From NCBI GenBank assembly GCA_003167495.1, contig PMSX01000096.1, positions 1-64,000 on the forward strand: DNA of 64,000 nucleotides, given 5' to 3'. Shown piece after piece: positions 42,568-52,700 of this stretch. The notes under the pieces were generated by a model. The model ran no database searches. It saw nothing but the letters and a program-made list of their open reading frames with translations, and was not told where the DNA came from. The DNA comes from Bryobacterales bacterium. Lineage in GTDB: Bacteria; Acidobacteriota; Terriglobia; Bryobacterales; Bryobacteraceae. Within the stretch, counting starts at the first letter, position 1, and every line of letters begins with the position of its first letter. The position numbers were made by a program, and so were the translations under genes.

Positions 42568-42831
42568 GGCAAGTCCTTGCAGGTTTCTTCTGCTTTTAGA
42601 GTAGAGCATGTGGGACGCTCTGTCATCTTCGAACGCGCTTTCACCATTCTCAGGAAGCGGGGGGCGGACTTGACGTCGGGCTGCCAGCTCTCGGCCTAAT
42701 AGGCCGCCAGACGCCTCAACCGGACAAATTGCCAACGCCCTTCATCCACATCCCCTACGATGCAGCAATGACAGACCATATTGGTCGCCATTCAACATCC
42801 ACTTTTCTCCATCAACTGCTAAACTCTTATC

Positions 42832-42850
42832 TAAGACCATATCAGTCTTA
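42832..42850. promoter_or_regulatory. Inverted repeat upstream of TonB receptor 3
   Basis: TAAGAC and GTCTTA flank a 7-base spacer (CATATCA), 13 bases before the GTG start of the receptor. The position suggests an operator or leader hairpin. Arms are short, so chance cannot be excluded. Confidence 0.35.
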
Positions 42851-42862
42851 TATCCTGTAGCC

Positions 42863-45800
42863 GTGCCGTTTTTTCGCCATCTCAGGCAAACTATGTTTCT
42901 AGTCGTTGTCCGATTTATATCTCTCGCCGTCATCGCCCCTTGTCTTCTCCTATGCAGCGTTGGCGGCCGCATCCAAGGCACCGTCAAAGATTCCTCGGGC
43001 GCGGTCATTCCCCAAGCCAAAGTAACCGCAACCAACCTCGCTACCGGCGCGGCGCAAACGGTCATTACCGGCGTTGACGGTACGTACGCCTTTCCGGTTT
43101 TGCCTGTCGGTCGCTACTCGGTTGAGATCGACTTTCCGCATTTCACATCCTATAAGCGTACGGGCATTGCCGTCGACGCCGACAGTTCTTTGGTCATCGA
43201 TGCCTCTCTCGAGTCCGGCCGGCAGCAAGAAACGGTAACAGTCACCGATAGCACCGTTCATGTCGAAGCGGTGAACAGCCAACTGGGAGAAGTGATCTCA
43301 GGGCGTTGGATGACGTCCATTCCGTTGAACGGCCGCAGCTTCACAGACCTGCTCTCCATGCAGCCGGGAGTCGCGCCCGCCACTTCCATCACCGCGAACA
43401 CGGTTCAAGATGTCGGCGCGAGCGTTTTTTCGCCCTCGGGCGATTTGAACCCCGGCACCATTTCCGTGAATGGGCAGCGCGAATTTGCCAACGCCTTTAT
43501 CGTCAATGGAAGCGACGTTGAAGAAGACGTAAACATGGGCACGTCCATTATTCCGAATCTTGATTCCATCGCCGAGTTCCGAATTCTCACCAGCAACTTC
43601 GACGCCGAATATGGCGAATTCAGCGGCGGACAAATCAACGTCATTACCAAGTCCGGAACCAACGAAGTGCACGGCGATGCTTTTGAGTTTCTGCGCAACA
43701 CAGATCTGGATGCACGAAACTATTTCTCCCCTTCGCGCGCGGCGTTTCACCAGAACCAATACGGCGGCACGGTGGGCGGCCCCATTCGGCGCAATCAAGT
43801 GTTCTTCTTTTTCGACTATCAAGGCACCCAGCAGAGCCAAGGCATTGACACTGGTTCGATTCCCGTACCATCCGCGCAAGATCGAGCCGGCAATCTTTCA
43901 GATCTCGCTTCTTCCCTCACCGGAACTGTCAGTGGACCCTACTTCGCCAATTTGCTTTCTCAGAAATTGGGATATTCGGTAGCTACGGGCGAGAATTACT
44001 ACACTGCGGGCTGCTCCGTCACTACTCAATGTGTGTTTCCCAACGCCATCATTCCTCAACGCGCGTGGTCCACTCCTGCGCAAAAACTCCTCCAGTACAT
44101 CCCATCCCCTAACCCCGGAACCAACACCTTCACCACATCCTCATACCTCCAAACTTTGAATGACAACAAAGGTGGCACGCGTCTCGATGCCAATTCGCGC
44201 TTCGGCATGCTGTCGGCCTACTATTTCCTCGATAACTACACTCTCAATAATCCCTATCCCGTGGCGCAAGGTGGCGCGAGCGTCCCCGGCTTTAACGCGC
44301 AGTATCTAGGCCAAGCCCAACTTGTAAACCTGGGCGATACAAAATCATTTGGTCCGAACACAGTGAACGAATTCACACTCAGTTTCATGCGTAACCACAA
44401 CGTTCTCGGCAAGCCGGAAGGCGGCCTCGGAGTCAGTCTGGCCTCTCAAGGCTTTGTGACAAATTCAGGCGCGCCCAGCATCGTTCCGTTGGCTCCGCAA
44501 CTCGTAGGTGTCGAGAATCTCGTCTTCAACAGCTTCTCCATCGGCACCAACACCAATGAGCTAAAGCAGGTGAACAATACCTATCAAATAGCCGATGGTT
44601 TTTCCCACGTCCTGGGCAGGCACACTCTGAAAATGGGAGGTGAGTCTCACTATGACCAGGTGAACGTCGACCCCATTGCCCAGTTCAACGGGAGTTTTGT
44701 CTTCACAGGTAGTGAAACGGGCAGCGATTTTGCCGATTTCTTGCTCGGCGCGCCAAGTCAATACAACCAGAGCCAGCTAAATTCTTTTTACAGCCGAAAT
44801 AAGTATGTGGGAGCCTACCTCCAGGACAGTTGGCGTGTTTCCCCTCAACTGACACTGAACTATGGCCTGAGGTGGGACCGCATTGAGCCTTGGTATGAGA
44901 AATACAATCAAATCTCCACGTTTGTTCCCGGGGGGCAGTCGGAGGTTTTTCCTGGAGCTCCCGCAGGGATTCTCTATCCCACTGATCCGGGCGTCCCACG
45001 CACCCTCGCTCCTCCCGGCGAAGAATTTTCACCTCGCATTGGCATCGCCTACTCACCTACCGCGCAATCGGACACCTTTGTGAGCAAGCTGCTCGGTGGG
45101 CCGGGAAAAACCAGTATTCGCGCCGGTTTTGGGATGTTCTATACCGCCATCGAAGCTCTGTCCATTTCGGTCGCTGCGGCGAACGCGCCATACGGAACCA
45201 CCTACACAAGCCCGGCGCCACCTTTGTTGAACGATCCGTTTGTCACCGCCTCCACCGGTCAAAACTTCGGCCAACCATTCCCTGTCAATCTCGCGCCATT
45301 GAACGCATCAAGATCAAACCCCGATTCGAATATCGATTGGGCGCAATACACCCCCATCAGCGGCATCCCCGCGTACCTCACATCCAACAAAATCCCGTAC
45401 AGTGAGCAGTATATGTTCTCCCTGCAACGTCAAATCGGCCAAAACACGCTACTCAGTGCCAACTATGTGGGCAACGAAGGCCATCGGTTACTGGTATTGA
45501 TTGAATCGAATCCTGGCAATCCGGCGCTTTGTGTCAGCTTGAGCCAGCCCGCCGCCGTGGCGCCTGGAACCGTTACCTGTGGACCGTTCGGAGAAGGGAA
45601 CACTTATACCACCGCATCGGGTCAAACCGTGTACGGCACGCGCTCACCGCTCGGAGCAAATTTCGGCAGCAACGCCAATCAATCCACCACCGGCAATTCC
45701 AACTTCAATTCTTTGCAACTCAGTCTCCGCCACACCAGCGGTCCTTTGCAAATGTTCGCTTCTTACACATATGGCAAATCTCTCGACCATTCTTCTAATG

Positions 45801-46414
45801 TCGGCGAAGAAGCGAATCCAACAAATGCCGCGCTCAGCTACGCTGTTTCGTCTTTCGACATCAAACACAATTTCGTTCTCAGCTACGATTACACGCTTCC
45901 CGTCGATCGCCTGTTTCGCAAGGCAAATCGCTGGGCAAAGGATTGGACCATCTCCGGTATCACTCACTTGAGCACGGGGTTCCCCATTACTATGGTGAAT
46001 AACAGCGATAACTCCCTGCTCGGGACCAATCCCAATGGTGTCAATAACTCCGGCATTGACGAGCCGGAATACACCGCGGGCCCTCTCGAAATAAACCACA
46101 ATCCACGGAACGGCGCGAGCTACTTCAACACGTCGCTGTTTAGCTTGCAGCCGCTAGGAACGCCCGGCAATAGCCCCCGCCGCTTCATCTACGGGCCCGG
46201 TTCGGAGAACTTCGATATGGCGCTGAGCAAAAAACTGTCGCTGGGGGAATCTACCGCGTTGCTGTTCCGCTTAGAAGCGTTCAACGTCTTCAACCACGCC
46301 CAATTCTTCGGTCCTTTGTCTGTGGATGGCACACTGGGAAGTTCGTCTTTCGGAGACGTCGTCAGCGCAGCGCCGCCTCGTCTGATTCAAGCTGCAGTGA
46401 AGTTCACCTTTTAG
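42863..46414 (+). CDS. TonB-dependent receptor-like outer-membrane protein (Oar-like), receptor 3
   Basis: A 1183-residue protein from GTG 42863; ATG 42893 (MFLVVVRFISLAVIAPCLLL) is an alternative that fits the signal peptide better. A carboxypeptidase-regulatory domain spans about 35-115 (GGRIQGTVKDSSGAVIPQAKV), plug motifs follow (SIPLNGRSFTDLLSMQPG, FDAEYGEFSGGQINVITKSG) and a barrel ends IQAAVKFTF. It contains NVFNHAQFFGP near the end, a usual motif of this family. It is convergent with receptor 4, with 74 bases between stops that hold the dispersed 29-bp repeat. Substrate unknown. Confidence 0.92.
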   Translation: MPFFRHLRQTMFLVVVRFISLAVIAPCLLLCSVGGRIQGTVKDSSGAVIPQAKVTATNLATGAAQTVITGVDGTYAFPVLPVGRYSVEIDFPHFTSYKRTGIAVDADSSLVIDASLESGRQQETVTVTDSTVHVEAVNSQLGEVISGRWMTSIPLNGRSFTDLLSMQPGVAPATSITANTVQDVGASVFSPSGDLNPGTISVNGQREFANAFIVNGSDVEEDVNMGTSIIPNLDSIAEFRILTSNFDAEYGEFSGGQINVITKSGTNEVHGDAFEFLRNTDLDARNYFSPSRAAFHQNQYGGTVGGPIRRNQVFFFFDYQGTQQSQGIDTGSIPVPSAQDRAGNLSDLASSLTGTVSGPYFANLLSQKLGYSVATGENYYTAGCSVTTQCVFPNAIIPQRAWSTPAQKLLQYIPSPNPGTNTFTTSSYLQTLNDNKGGTRLDANSRFGMLSAYYFLDNYTLNNPYPVAQGGASVPGFNAQYLGQAQLVNLGDTKSFGPNTVNEFTLSFMRNHNVLGKPEGGLGVSLASQGFVTNSGAPSIVPLAPQLVGVENLVFNSFSIGTNTNELKQVNNTYQIADGFSHVLGRHTLKMGGESHYDQVNVDPIAQFNGSFVFTGSETGSDFADFLLGAPSQYNQSQLNSFYSRNKYVGAYLQDSWRVSPQLTLNYGLRWDRIEPWYEKYNQISTFVPGGQSEVFPGAPAGILYPTDPGVPRTLAPPGEEFSPRIGIAYSPTAQSDTFVSKLLGGPGKTSIRAGFGMFYTAIEALSISVAAANAPYGTTYTSPAPPLLNDPFVTASTGQNFGQPFPVNLAPLNASRSNPDSNIDWAQYTPISGIPAYLTSNKIPYSEQYMFSLQRQIGQNTLLSANYVGNEGHRLLVLIESNPGNPALCVSLSQPAAVAPGTVTCGPFGEGNTYTTASGQTVYGTRSPLGANFGSNANQSTTGNSNFNSLQLSLRHTSGPLQMFASYTYGKSLDHSSNVGEEANPTNAALSYAVSSFDIKHNFVLSYDYTLPVDRLFRKANRWAKDWTISGITHLSTGFPITMVNNSDNSLLGTNPNGVNNSGIDEPEYTAGPLEINHNPRNGASYFNTSLFSLQPLGTPGNSPRRFIYGPGSENFDMALSKKLSLGESTALLFRLEAFNVFNHAQFFGPLSVDGTLGSSSFGDVVSAAPPRLIQAAVKFTF

Positions 46415-46453
46415 CTTCTGTCTTTTGCGTATGGGGCGGCGCCCGACAAATCT

Positions 46454-46482
46454 GAAACCGAGCCAGGGAGCGTCAGCGACCC
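46454..46482 (+). repeat. 29-bp dispersed repeat, copy 2
   Basis: The sequence matches the minus-strand sequence at 451-479 at 28 of 29 positions. Here it is intergenic, between the stops of two convergent TonB receptor genes. Confidence 0.7.
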
Positions 46483-46488
46483 AAAAAC

Positions 46489-49400
46489 CTAAAAACTGAA
46501 TCGAGCTCCGAGTTGCGCGGCGAACGGGATGCCTACAGTGGTGCCGGGTCCAAAGAAATCTCCCAAAGCTCCCGCCGGAACGCGCAACTGGTTCAGACTC
46601 GTAATTGGCTGCGATTGCGTGCAGTTTGCGTTCAAGCAAATGGCCGTCGCATTGTAGAGATTATTCACCGGATTCGGCAATGCCGCCAGGTTCGTCACAT
46701 AGTTGGCGCCCGGATTGTTGCGGTTAAACAAGTTGAAAAACTCGACGAATGGCACTAACTTGTAACGCTCTTTGAACCTGACCGGGCGCGATACTCGCAA
46801 GTCAACCTGAATGTAAGGCGCGCCGCGAAATTCGTCCAGAGACGTTTGAACCCCATTGATCACCGCCCGATCGTCAATTGCGTCTCCGAACCCGTTCACA
46901 TCCACCGGCGTCGTTATGGTAAACGGCCGCGCACTCTCCGCTTGGCTCAGCGTCGTTAAGTCCACTCCTCCCCACAAATGGAGAGTTCCCGCTAAAACGA
47001 ACCGATGCCTAACGTCTTCGCCCGATGCCCCATAATCGCCCTTCGCAAAAGCGTTCAGCGGATCGCAAACGCCATTCACATAGTCGAATAGCTCACCCAG
47101 CACGCAGCCCCAGGTTTGCGCCTTCGACAGCGTATAGTTCGCCACCACATTAAAGCGGTCTGTCACGTTACCCTGCAGGTGCACCGAAAAGCCGTTGTAG
47201 CTCGAACGGTTGTCCGTTCTATACACGGAGATATTCGGAACGGTCGCTTGCTGCGTTGCCACATCCTGCGAAAACAGCGGTGAAAAAAGCGTGTAGCCGG
47301 CAGTGTATTGATATCGCCTGTAAGCGTGTACGCCCTCTTCGTGTGTAAAATCCGCGCTCAGCTTCCAGTTCGCATTGAAGGCGTGTTCCATTCCTCCCGT
47401 TGCATGCAGCGCATACGGAGTCTTGTAGGCTGGGTCGATCAAAGCGCCGCTGCCGCCATTGGCCGCGCCCGGTAGACACCCCGGATCTCCCGGCGCCGTG
47501 CATACACCCGGCGCTTGATTCACTGCCTGAAATGCGGTCACCCAGCCGTTCTGTGCCAGATCGTTATAGAACATTCCGAACCCCGTCCGAATCACAGTCT
47601 TCTTATCTTTGCCCGGCGCATAAGCAATGCCCAATCTTGGTCCAAACTGCAGCCGGTAATCGTGTGGCGCGCCTGGATGCTCAAACAACGGAATGTGCAG
47701 CGCTTCTATTGTGAGCAGCGCGGGGTTTTCCAGTTGCGACTCTCCGGACGCCGTAAACAGGCCGAAAGTCGTGTCGTACCGTAACCCATAATTAATGGTT
47801 AAAGCGTGTGTGACACGCCATGAATCTTGTGCGTAGAATCCAAGCCGCTGCACATTTTGAGAAAACGAACCGTCGCCGGCGGGCGTGCTGCTGCATGTTG
47901 TTCCGGGCGTCACCGTCAGCCCCCCGCTGGGAGTACACGACAGATCAACCCCAAATTGCTGTGGGTTGCTCAGGTAGTCAGTCGGATTCATTGCAAACAC
48001 GGTCAGCTTTTCCGCGTTTGCCGAAAGGGCGCCGCTCATCACCGGCTCATGAATCACATCTACGCCCCAATTAAACGAGTGTGTTCCGGCCGTATGCGTC
48101 AGCGCGTAGCGAACCTGATATTTTTCTTGATTTCGCAGAATCGGAAACGCCGTTATGGGCGTGACAAACTGATTGTCTCCGAAAGTCTCGAAACCCGAAA
48201 TGGTCTGGGAGGTCGAACTGAACGGGAAGGCGAGAGCAAAGCCCAGCGTGGAATTCCGTTCCTGTGTGAGATGCAGATAGCTGCTGTCAAACGTGAAGCT
48301 CCCAAGCCATGTAGGGCTAAAAATGAATTGATTTCCCAGCACCAGATTGAAATAGTTCGAGTGCCAGGTAGTTCCCGTCGAAGGCAGCGTCGCTTGTTCC
48401 ACAAAGGCGTTGTCCGTTGTGTACGTGTCCACAGACCCGCGCAGAAACCACTGCGACCGCGCTGATTCAGACCAATCCAGCCGCTGTGACGCTAAGTTGT
48501 CGCGAAACGGAATCGCGACATTGTTCGGCACCGCTATGGAACTGACACCTGGAATCAAACCCTGGCTCGCTAACGAAGCCAATGCCTGAAACTGCGTCAA
48601 GCTAGCGGGACTGTAAGCGATGCTGGCTCTCTCCCGCACTCCCTCATATGATGAAAAAAACCACAGCTTGTCCTTGATAATCGGCCCGCCGATAGTAGCC
48701 ACATAGTTCTGCCGCGAGAAGGGCTGCTTCGGCAAGGGCGCCGGATTCTCAATCGGGTACCGCGCATCCAAAGCCGCGGCCCGCTCATAGAAGGCTTCGT
48801 CTCCATGCCAGTCGTTCGTGCCCCGCTTCGTGGTGATGATCACCGAACCGCCCACGGTTCGACCTGTGGCCGCATCTTCTTGCGATGTCTGCACCGCGAA
48901 TTCCTGTATGTCGTCAGGTGAAAAGCTCTGCAGAAAACCACCAATATAATCGTCTGAGTTGTCCCCGCCATCCACCGAAAGAACATCGTTGAGACCAGAA
49001 CTGCCTCCGAATGAGACCGCGGTAATCCGCGCCTTTGTCGGGTCCGAAGGTTCCACCGGTTCCGTGCCCGGCACCAGAAAAGCAATGTTTGCGAAACTGC
49101 GGCTTGCCAGCGGAATCGTTTGCAGATCCCCGCGAGTGACCACTCCTCCGTGCACTGCGCTCGTCACGTCAATAGGCGCGGTCGTAATCGAAGACGACGC
49201 TCCTTGTACATTGACGCTTTGCTTCAGAGTTGCCGGCTGCAGCGTCACCGCGATCTGCCGCGCGGAGCTCACTTCGATGCCAACTGTGGCTTCCGCCTGC
49301 GCGAGACCGGGAGCCGTGACGGAAACCTGATACGTCCCGGGCGGTAGGTCGTTGAGCCGGAATTCACCATTCTCGTTGCCTATGGCTTCTCGCTGGCTTT

Positions 49401-49560
49401 GCGAACCAACCAAACTTGCCTTAACCTTCGCTCCCGGAACCCGCGCGCCGCTCGAGTCGCTAACCGTTCCCAGCAAACTGCCGTGGAAATCCTGCGCTGA
49501 GCACGGGCCCGAAAGAACCATCAACGTAAACCACAAATAACGCCCCAAGCGAATATTCAT
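46489..49560 (-). CDS. TonB-dependent receptor-like outer-membrane protein (Oar-like), receptor 4
   Basis: The start at 49560 (MNIRLGRYLWFTLMVLSGPCSAQ) gives a clean signal peptide; the frame opens at 49584. The product is about 1023 residues, slightly shorter than its three relatives. It has a carboxypeptidase-regulatory domain (GSLLGTVSDSSGARVPGAKV), a plug with SVDGGDNSDDYIGGFLQSFS and GGSVIITTKRGTN, and a barrel ending GIPFAAQLGARFSF. NLFNRNNPGANY near the C-terminus is the family motif. It is convergent with receptor 3, yet the two are clearly different in sequence, so this is not a recent duplication. Confidence 0.92.
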   Translation of the reverse strand: MNIRLGRYLWFTLMVLSGPCSAQDFHGSLLGTVSDSSGARVPGAKVKASLVGSQSQREAIGNENGEFRLNDLPPGTYQVSVTAPGLAQAEATVGIEVSSARQIAVTLQPATLKQSVNVQGASSSITTAPIDVTSAVHGGVVTRGDLQTIPLASRSFANIAFLVPGTEPVEPSDPTKARITAVSFGGSSGLNDVLSVDGGDNSDDYIGGFLQSFSPDDIQEFAVQTSQEDAATGRTVGGSVIITTKRGTNDWHGDEAFYERAAALDARYPIENPAPLPKQPFSRQNYVATIGGPIIKDKLWFFSSYEGVRERASIAYSPASLTQFQALASLASQGLIPGVSSIAVPNNVAIPFRDNLASQRLDWSESARSQWFLRGSVDTYTTDNAFVEQATLPSTGTTWHSNYFNLVLGNQFIFSPTWLGSFTFDSSYLHLTQERNSTLGFALAFPFSSTSQTISGFETFGDNQFVTPITAFPILRNQEKYQVRYALTHTAGTHSFNWGVDVIHEPVMSGALSANAEKLTVFAMNPTDYLSNPQQFGVDLSCTPSGGLTVTPGTTCSSTPAGDGSFSQNVQRLGFYAQDSWRVTHALTINYGLRYDTTFGLFTASGESQLENPALLTIEALHIPLFEHPGAPHDYRLQFGPRLGIAYAPGKDKKTVIRTGFGMFYNDLAQNGWVTAFQAVNQAPGVCTAPGDPGCLPGAANGGSGALIDPAYKTPYALHATGGMEHAFNANWKLSADFTHEEGVHAYRRYQYTAGYTLFSPLFSQDVATQQATVPNISVYRTDNRSSYNGFSVHLQGNVTDRFNVVANYTLSKAQTWGCVLGELFDYVNGVCDPLNAFAKGDYGASGEDVRHRFVLAGTLHLWGGVDLTTLSQAESARPFTITTPVDVNGFGDAIDDRAVINGVQTSLDEFRGAPYIQVDLRVSRPVRFKERYKLVPFVEFFNLFNRNNPGANYVTNLAALPNPVNNLYNATAICLNANCTQSQPITSLNQLRVPAGALGDFFGPGTTVGIPFAAQLGARFSF

Positions 49561-49766
49561 AAACCCTAACGATAACGCAACCAAACAGGCCCAATTCGGG
49601 GACGTGCTACCCGTTGACCCCGCCCTTCATACACTCTTAGTACTACCACCCCTTATCCGATCGTCCTGGCCGTTTTAAAACGGCTCAGCCAGCTTTTTCC
49701 GCTACAGGTGTGTTACGATTACCCGCAAATGGCCCGATAGCATGTTTAGAACATAATTGAAATCTG

Positions 49767-50357
49767 ATGCGCCCATTCGCCCTCATCCTTTTCCTAGGCA
49801 CCACACTCCCCGCCCAGATCCCCACTGCCTACACGCCTCTCACTTCCAGCCAGCGATGGGAACACTACTGGCATAGCACTTTTCTTTATCCCGGCCTGTA
49901 TTTCGCCGCCTTCGGCGCCGCCGGCGGAACCCAACTCGTCAAAGATCCCCCGGAATGGGGACAAGGCCTTCCCGGCTACGGCAAGCGCGCCGGCACATTC
50001 TTCGCTAGCTACGCCATCCAATACACCGTGCAAGAAGCTGCCGACGCTGCCCTCGGTTATGACCCTCGCTATATTCATTGCGAATGCAAAGGCGGCGTCC
50101 GCCGCGTCGCCCACGCCTTCGTTTGGTCTTTTCTTACCAAGAACGATCAGGGCCATACTCGCTTCAACGCGCCGGTCCTTGCCGGCGCCTATGCCGGCGA
50201 AATAGTGCCCTATCTGTGGTATCCCAGCCGTTTCAGCCCTCTAAAAGACGGTTTCCGCGGAGGCTCCCAGGAAGTCGGCATCACCGTTGGCATCAACATT
50301 ATTCGCGAGTTTGGCCCCGAACTCAAACGTTTCTTCCGCGTCACGCCCAGCCCCTAA
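49767..50357 (+). CDS. Secreted hypothetical protein, acidobacterial type
   Basis: A 196-residue protein with a signal peptide (MRPFALILFLGTTLPAQ). The mature part is rich in aromatic and Gly residues with two or three amphipathic or weakly hydrophobic stretches (YPGLYFAAFGAAGGTQL, APVLAGAYAGEIVPYLW). GYDPRYIHCECKGGVRRVAHAF is its most distinctive block. Similar secreted proteins of this length are common in Acidobacteria, with no known role. It stands alone. Confidence 0.75.
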   Translation: MRPFALILFLGTTLPAQIPTAYTPLTSSQRWEHYWHSTFLYPGLYFAAFGAAGGTQLVKDPPEWGQGLPGYGKRAGTFFASYAIQYTVQEAADAALGYDPRYIHCECKGGVRRVAHAFVWSFLTKNDQGHTRFNAPVLAGAYAGEIVPYLWYPSRFSPLKDGFRGGSQEVGITVGINIIREFGPELKRFFRVTPSP

Positions 50358-50586
50358 ACCGGATCAGCCGTTCAGTCTTGCCTAGGCGTTACAACGCTCG
50401 TGGAGAGAAATGAATCCGGCTGCGCGATCCAGTCGCATTCCGCTAGTTCCCCATACGAACGGGATTTCTCGCTCACGAATCACGGGCCGCGGAAGCCAAA
50501 GAAATCTGCGACCCTCACCCATTTGCGTCCAGTGGCAACCCGCAGTTCCGTGCAACGGTTCACCCAAGAACTACACAATAGTACGT

Positions 50587-51429
50587 ATGAAACCTCCCGA
50601 TTCATCGACTCGCCGCCACTTCCTATCATCTGCCGCGATCCCGCTCACGGCAATCCTAAGCGAGCAGGCCGCACTGGCCCAAGCGTCCTATTCCGAGGCT
50701 GTCCTGAAGAAACATCCCGTCGCATATTGGCGTCTGGGAGAAAAACACGGTCCAGAAGCCGCCGACGCCTGCGGCAACGGCCACAACGGAAAATACGTTG
50801 GCAATCCTGTCTTCGGAGAACCCGGTGCCATCGTCGGCGATCCCAATACGGCGATCGGAATCGCACCGCCGGGCTCATACGTAGAGATCCCAAATTCTCC
50901 ACAATTCAGCGTGCAGACCAGCGCACGGGGACTAAGCGTGGAAGTCTGGATGCGGCCAGATGTTCTCGTTTTTCCCGGCCAAACCGAAGATCCCTACGTG
51001 ATGTGGCTCGGAAAAGGCGAAAACAGTGCAACGGAATGGGGATTCCGTTTCTATAGCCAAAAATCGACTCGGCCCAACCGTATCTCTGCTTACGCTTGGA
51101 ACGCTGACGGCGGGCTCGGTTCAGGCGCGTACTTTCAGGACGTCCTTAAAGTAGGGGAGTGGTTACACATCGTGGCGACGTTTGACTCATTTACCGAAGC
51201 CAACTCAGGCGCGGGGGTCTCTATTTACAAGAATGGCCAATTACGCGGCAGTCCGGCAACTTCAAAAGGTGCGCGGTATAGTACGTACAATGTCAAGCCA
51301 AGCGCAGGGACCGCGCCGGTGCGTTTGGGAACGCGAGACCTCGGCTCGTTCCTTACCGGAGGTCTCGATGAAGTTGCTATTTATCCCCGAAAACTTACTC
51401 CGGCGGAGGTTCGGGAACATTTCCGCTGA
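50587..51429 (+). CDS. Exported LamG/concanavalin-like domain protein
   Basis: The start at 50587 (MKPPDSSTRRHFLSSAAIPLTA) gives a twin-arginine-like leader; the upstream 59 codons of open frame are not protein-like. The mature protein of about 250 residues is a single LamG-like jelly roll (YWRLGEKHGPEAADACGNGHNGKY, LSVEVWMRPDV, EWLHIVATFD, VSIYKNGQLRG, GGLDEVAIYPRKLTPAEVREH). Such domains bind carbohydrates or proteins. It precedes the GH18-like gene by 38 bases on the same strand, a likely operon acting on a polysaccharide. Confidence 0.85.
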   Translation: MKPPDSSTRRHFLSSAAIPLTAILSEQAALAQASYSEAVLKKHPVAYWRLGEKHGPEAADACGNGHNGKYVGNPVFGEPGAIVGDPNTAIGIAPPGSYVEIPNSPQFSVQTSARGLSVEVWMRPDVLVFPGQTEDPYVMWLGKGENSATEWGFRFYSQKSTRPNRISAYAWNADGGLGSGAYFQDVLKVGEWLHIVATFDSFTEANSGAGVSIYKNGQLRGSPATSKGARYSTYNVKPSAGTAPVRLGTRDLGSFLTGGLDEVAIYPRKLTPAEVREHFR

Positions 51430-51467
51430 GCGGCAGCACAGCGAAAATACGGCGGACGGATTACGCC

Positions 51468-52358
51468 ATGCAGCACTCATTTCTTAACGCGTTGCGGACC
51501 GGCACACTACTCGCCGCGTTGTCTTTTTGCTTTGCCAGAGCAGATACTCCCATCCATGGAGTCTGGGTTTGGAAGTCCGCTTCCGTCCTCAAAGAGCCAG
51601 GAAGCCTCCAGGCGCTGCTCGGTTTCTGCCAGTCTTCCGGCGTCAATGAGGTCTACATTTCTACGGCTGGGGAGCTGACCGTCGCGTCAGAGCAGACGAA
51701 AATCGCCAATCTTATCGGTCTCCTTCATCAATCGAACATTCGAGTAGAAGGCCTGCTGTCGAGCACAGACGCAGACGAGCCCGGCCCGCACAGACAAAAA
51801 TTACTGGCTCATGTCGCTGAAATTCTGCTGTTCAACCAGCACTATCCAAGAACACGCTTCGACGGCATTCACCTTGATATTGAACCTCAGCAACGAGCGG
51901 AGAACAAAGGCGCCGGTAATTTGACGTTCCTTCCGAATCTGGTCGATACCTATCGCGCCGTAGAGGCGTCAGCCGAGCCGGCAAAGCTGAAGGTCAACGC
52001 CGACATTCAGACCAAACTATTAAAAGGCGACACTAACCAGCGAAGAATGCTTCTTTCGGCGCTGCCGCGCTTCACCCTCATGCTATACGAACTGAACAGC
52101 CCCAACGACGGAACCAGCCCAGCACAGAAAAAAACTAAACTGATCGAGGCCGGCCGAAGATATCTGGATCTTGCGTACGCCGGATTAACTGAGCCAAATC
52201 TCGCGGAGACGAGCATTGCCCTGCGAACAGCAGATTACAACGACTTACTTCCCGCCATGCTCACAGCCTTGGACGAAGCATTTCGCTCGGACCCACGCTA
52301 TCTCGGTTGGGCTCGGCATTCATACAACGACACTCTGCAGGTTGTAGCCGAGCACTAA
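51468..52358 (+). CDS. Secreted TIM-barrel protein, GH18/chitinase-like
   Basis: A 296-residue protein with a signal peptide (MQHSFLNALRTGTLLAALSFCFARA). It has IHGVWVWKSASV at strand 1, VNEVYISTAG, and RFDGIHLDIEPQ, which matches the GH18-type DxxDxDxE strand-4 motif in degenerate form with Asp and Glu kept. Short TIM barrels of this type are predicted glycosidases. It follows the LamG gene closely. The substrate is unknown; activity would need the Glu of the DIE motif. Confidence 0.7.
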   Translation: MQHSFLNALRTGTLLAALSFCFARADTPIHGVWVWKSASVLKEPGSLQALLGFCQSSGVNEVYISTAGELTVASEQTKIANLIGLLHQSNIRVEGLLSSTDADEPGPHRQKLLAHVAEILLFNQHYPRTRFDGIHLDIEPQQRAENKGAGNLTFLPNLVDTYRAVEASAEPAKLKVNADIQTKLLKGDTNQRRMLLSALPRFTLMLYELNSPNDGTSPAQKKTKLIEAGRRYLDLAYAGLTEPNLAETSIALRTADYNDLLPAMLTALDEAFRSDPRYLGWARHSYNDTLQVVAEH

Positions 52359-52442
52359 ACACAGACGGCTCCGTCCGCAAAGTAAACCTGCCCGCAGGTC
52401 GGCGCGTTGTCGGCGACCGCATCCCATACCGCTTGCGGATCT

Positions 52443-52605
52443 CTAACATTGCCCATGACACCGGCAGTTTCTAACTCACCAGATCCTCGAAAACGTCTGC
52501 CGCCACAGCTCCTCATCGCCCCACTCCGCGACCAAAAGAACATCCGTCGCAGGCGACACTTTCGGGCCGCTCCAGCCCCCGCCTTCAAGGGCAGTCTGTC
52601 TACCT
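52443..52605 (-). pseudogene. Duplicated 3' fragment of the LCAT-like lipase gene
   Basis: This stretch is homologous to 59567-59786, the 3' end and downstream flank of the lipase at 59645-61003. On the minus strand it reads RQTALEGGGW, then SGPKVSPATDVLLVAEWG, then DEELWRQTFSRIW and a stop, against RQPVKAGGL...LSGPKVSPVTDVFLVAG in the full gene. About 66 bases (some 20 codons) are deleted inside the copy. The copy reads through where the full gene stops (TGG in place of TGA). No start or upstream part of the gene is present. Confidence 0.78.
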
Positions 52606-52700
52606 AAGCGTGATCCAGCCACACTCGAGCCCCCGACCACCCTGATGCAAGGTGTTCTGCGGCTCCCCGCGGAAAGTATTCTTAGATGAAAGGAGTCGGC

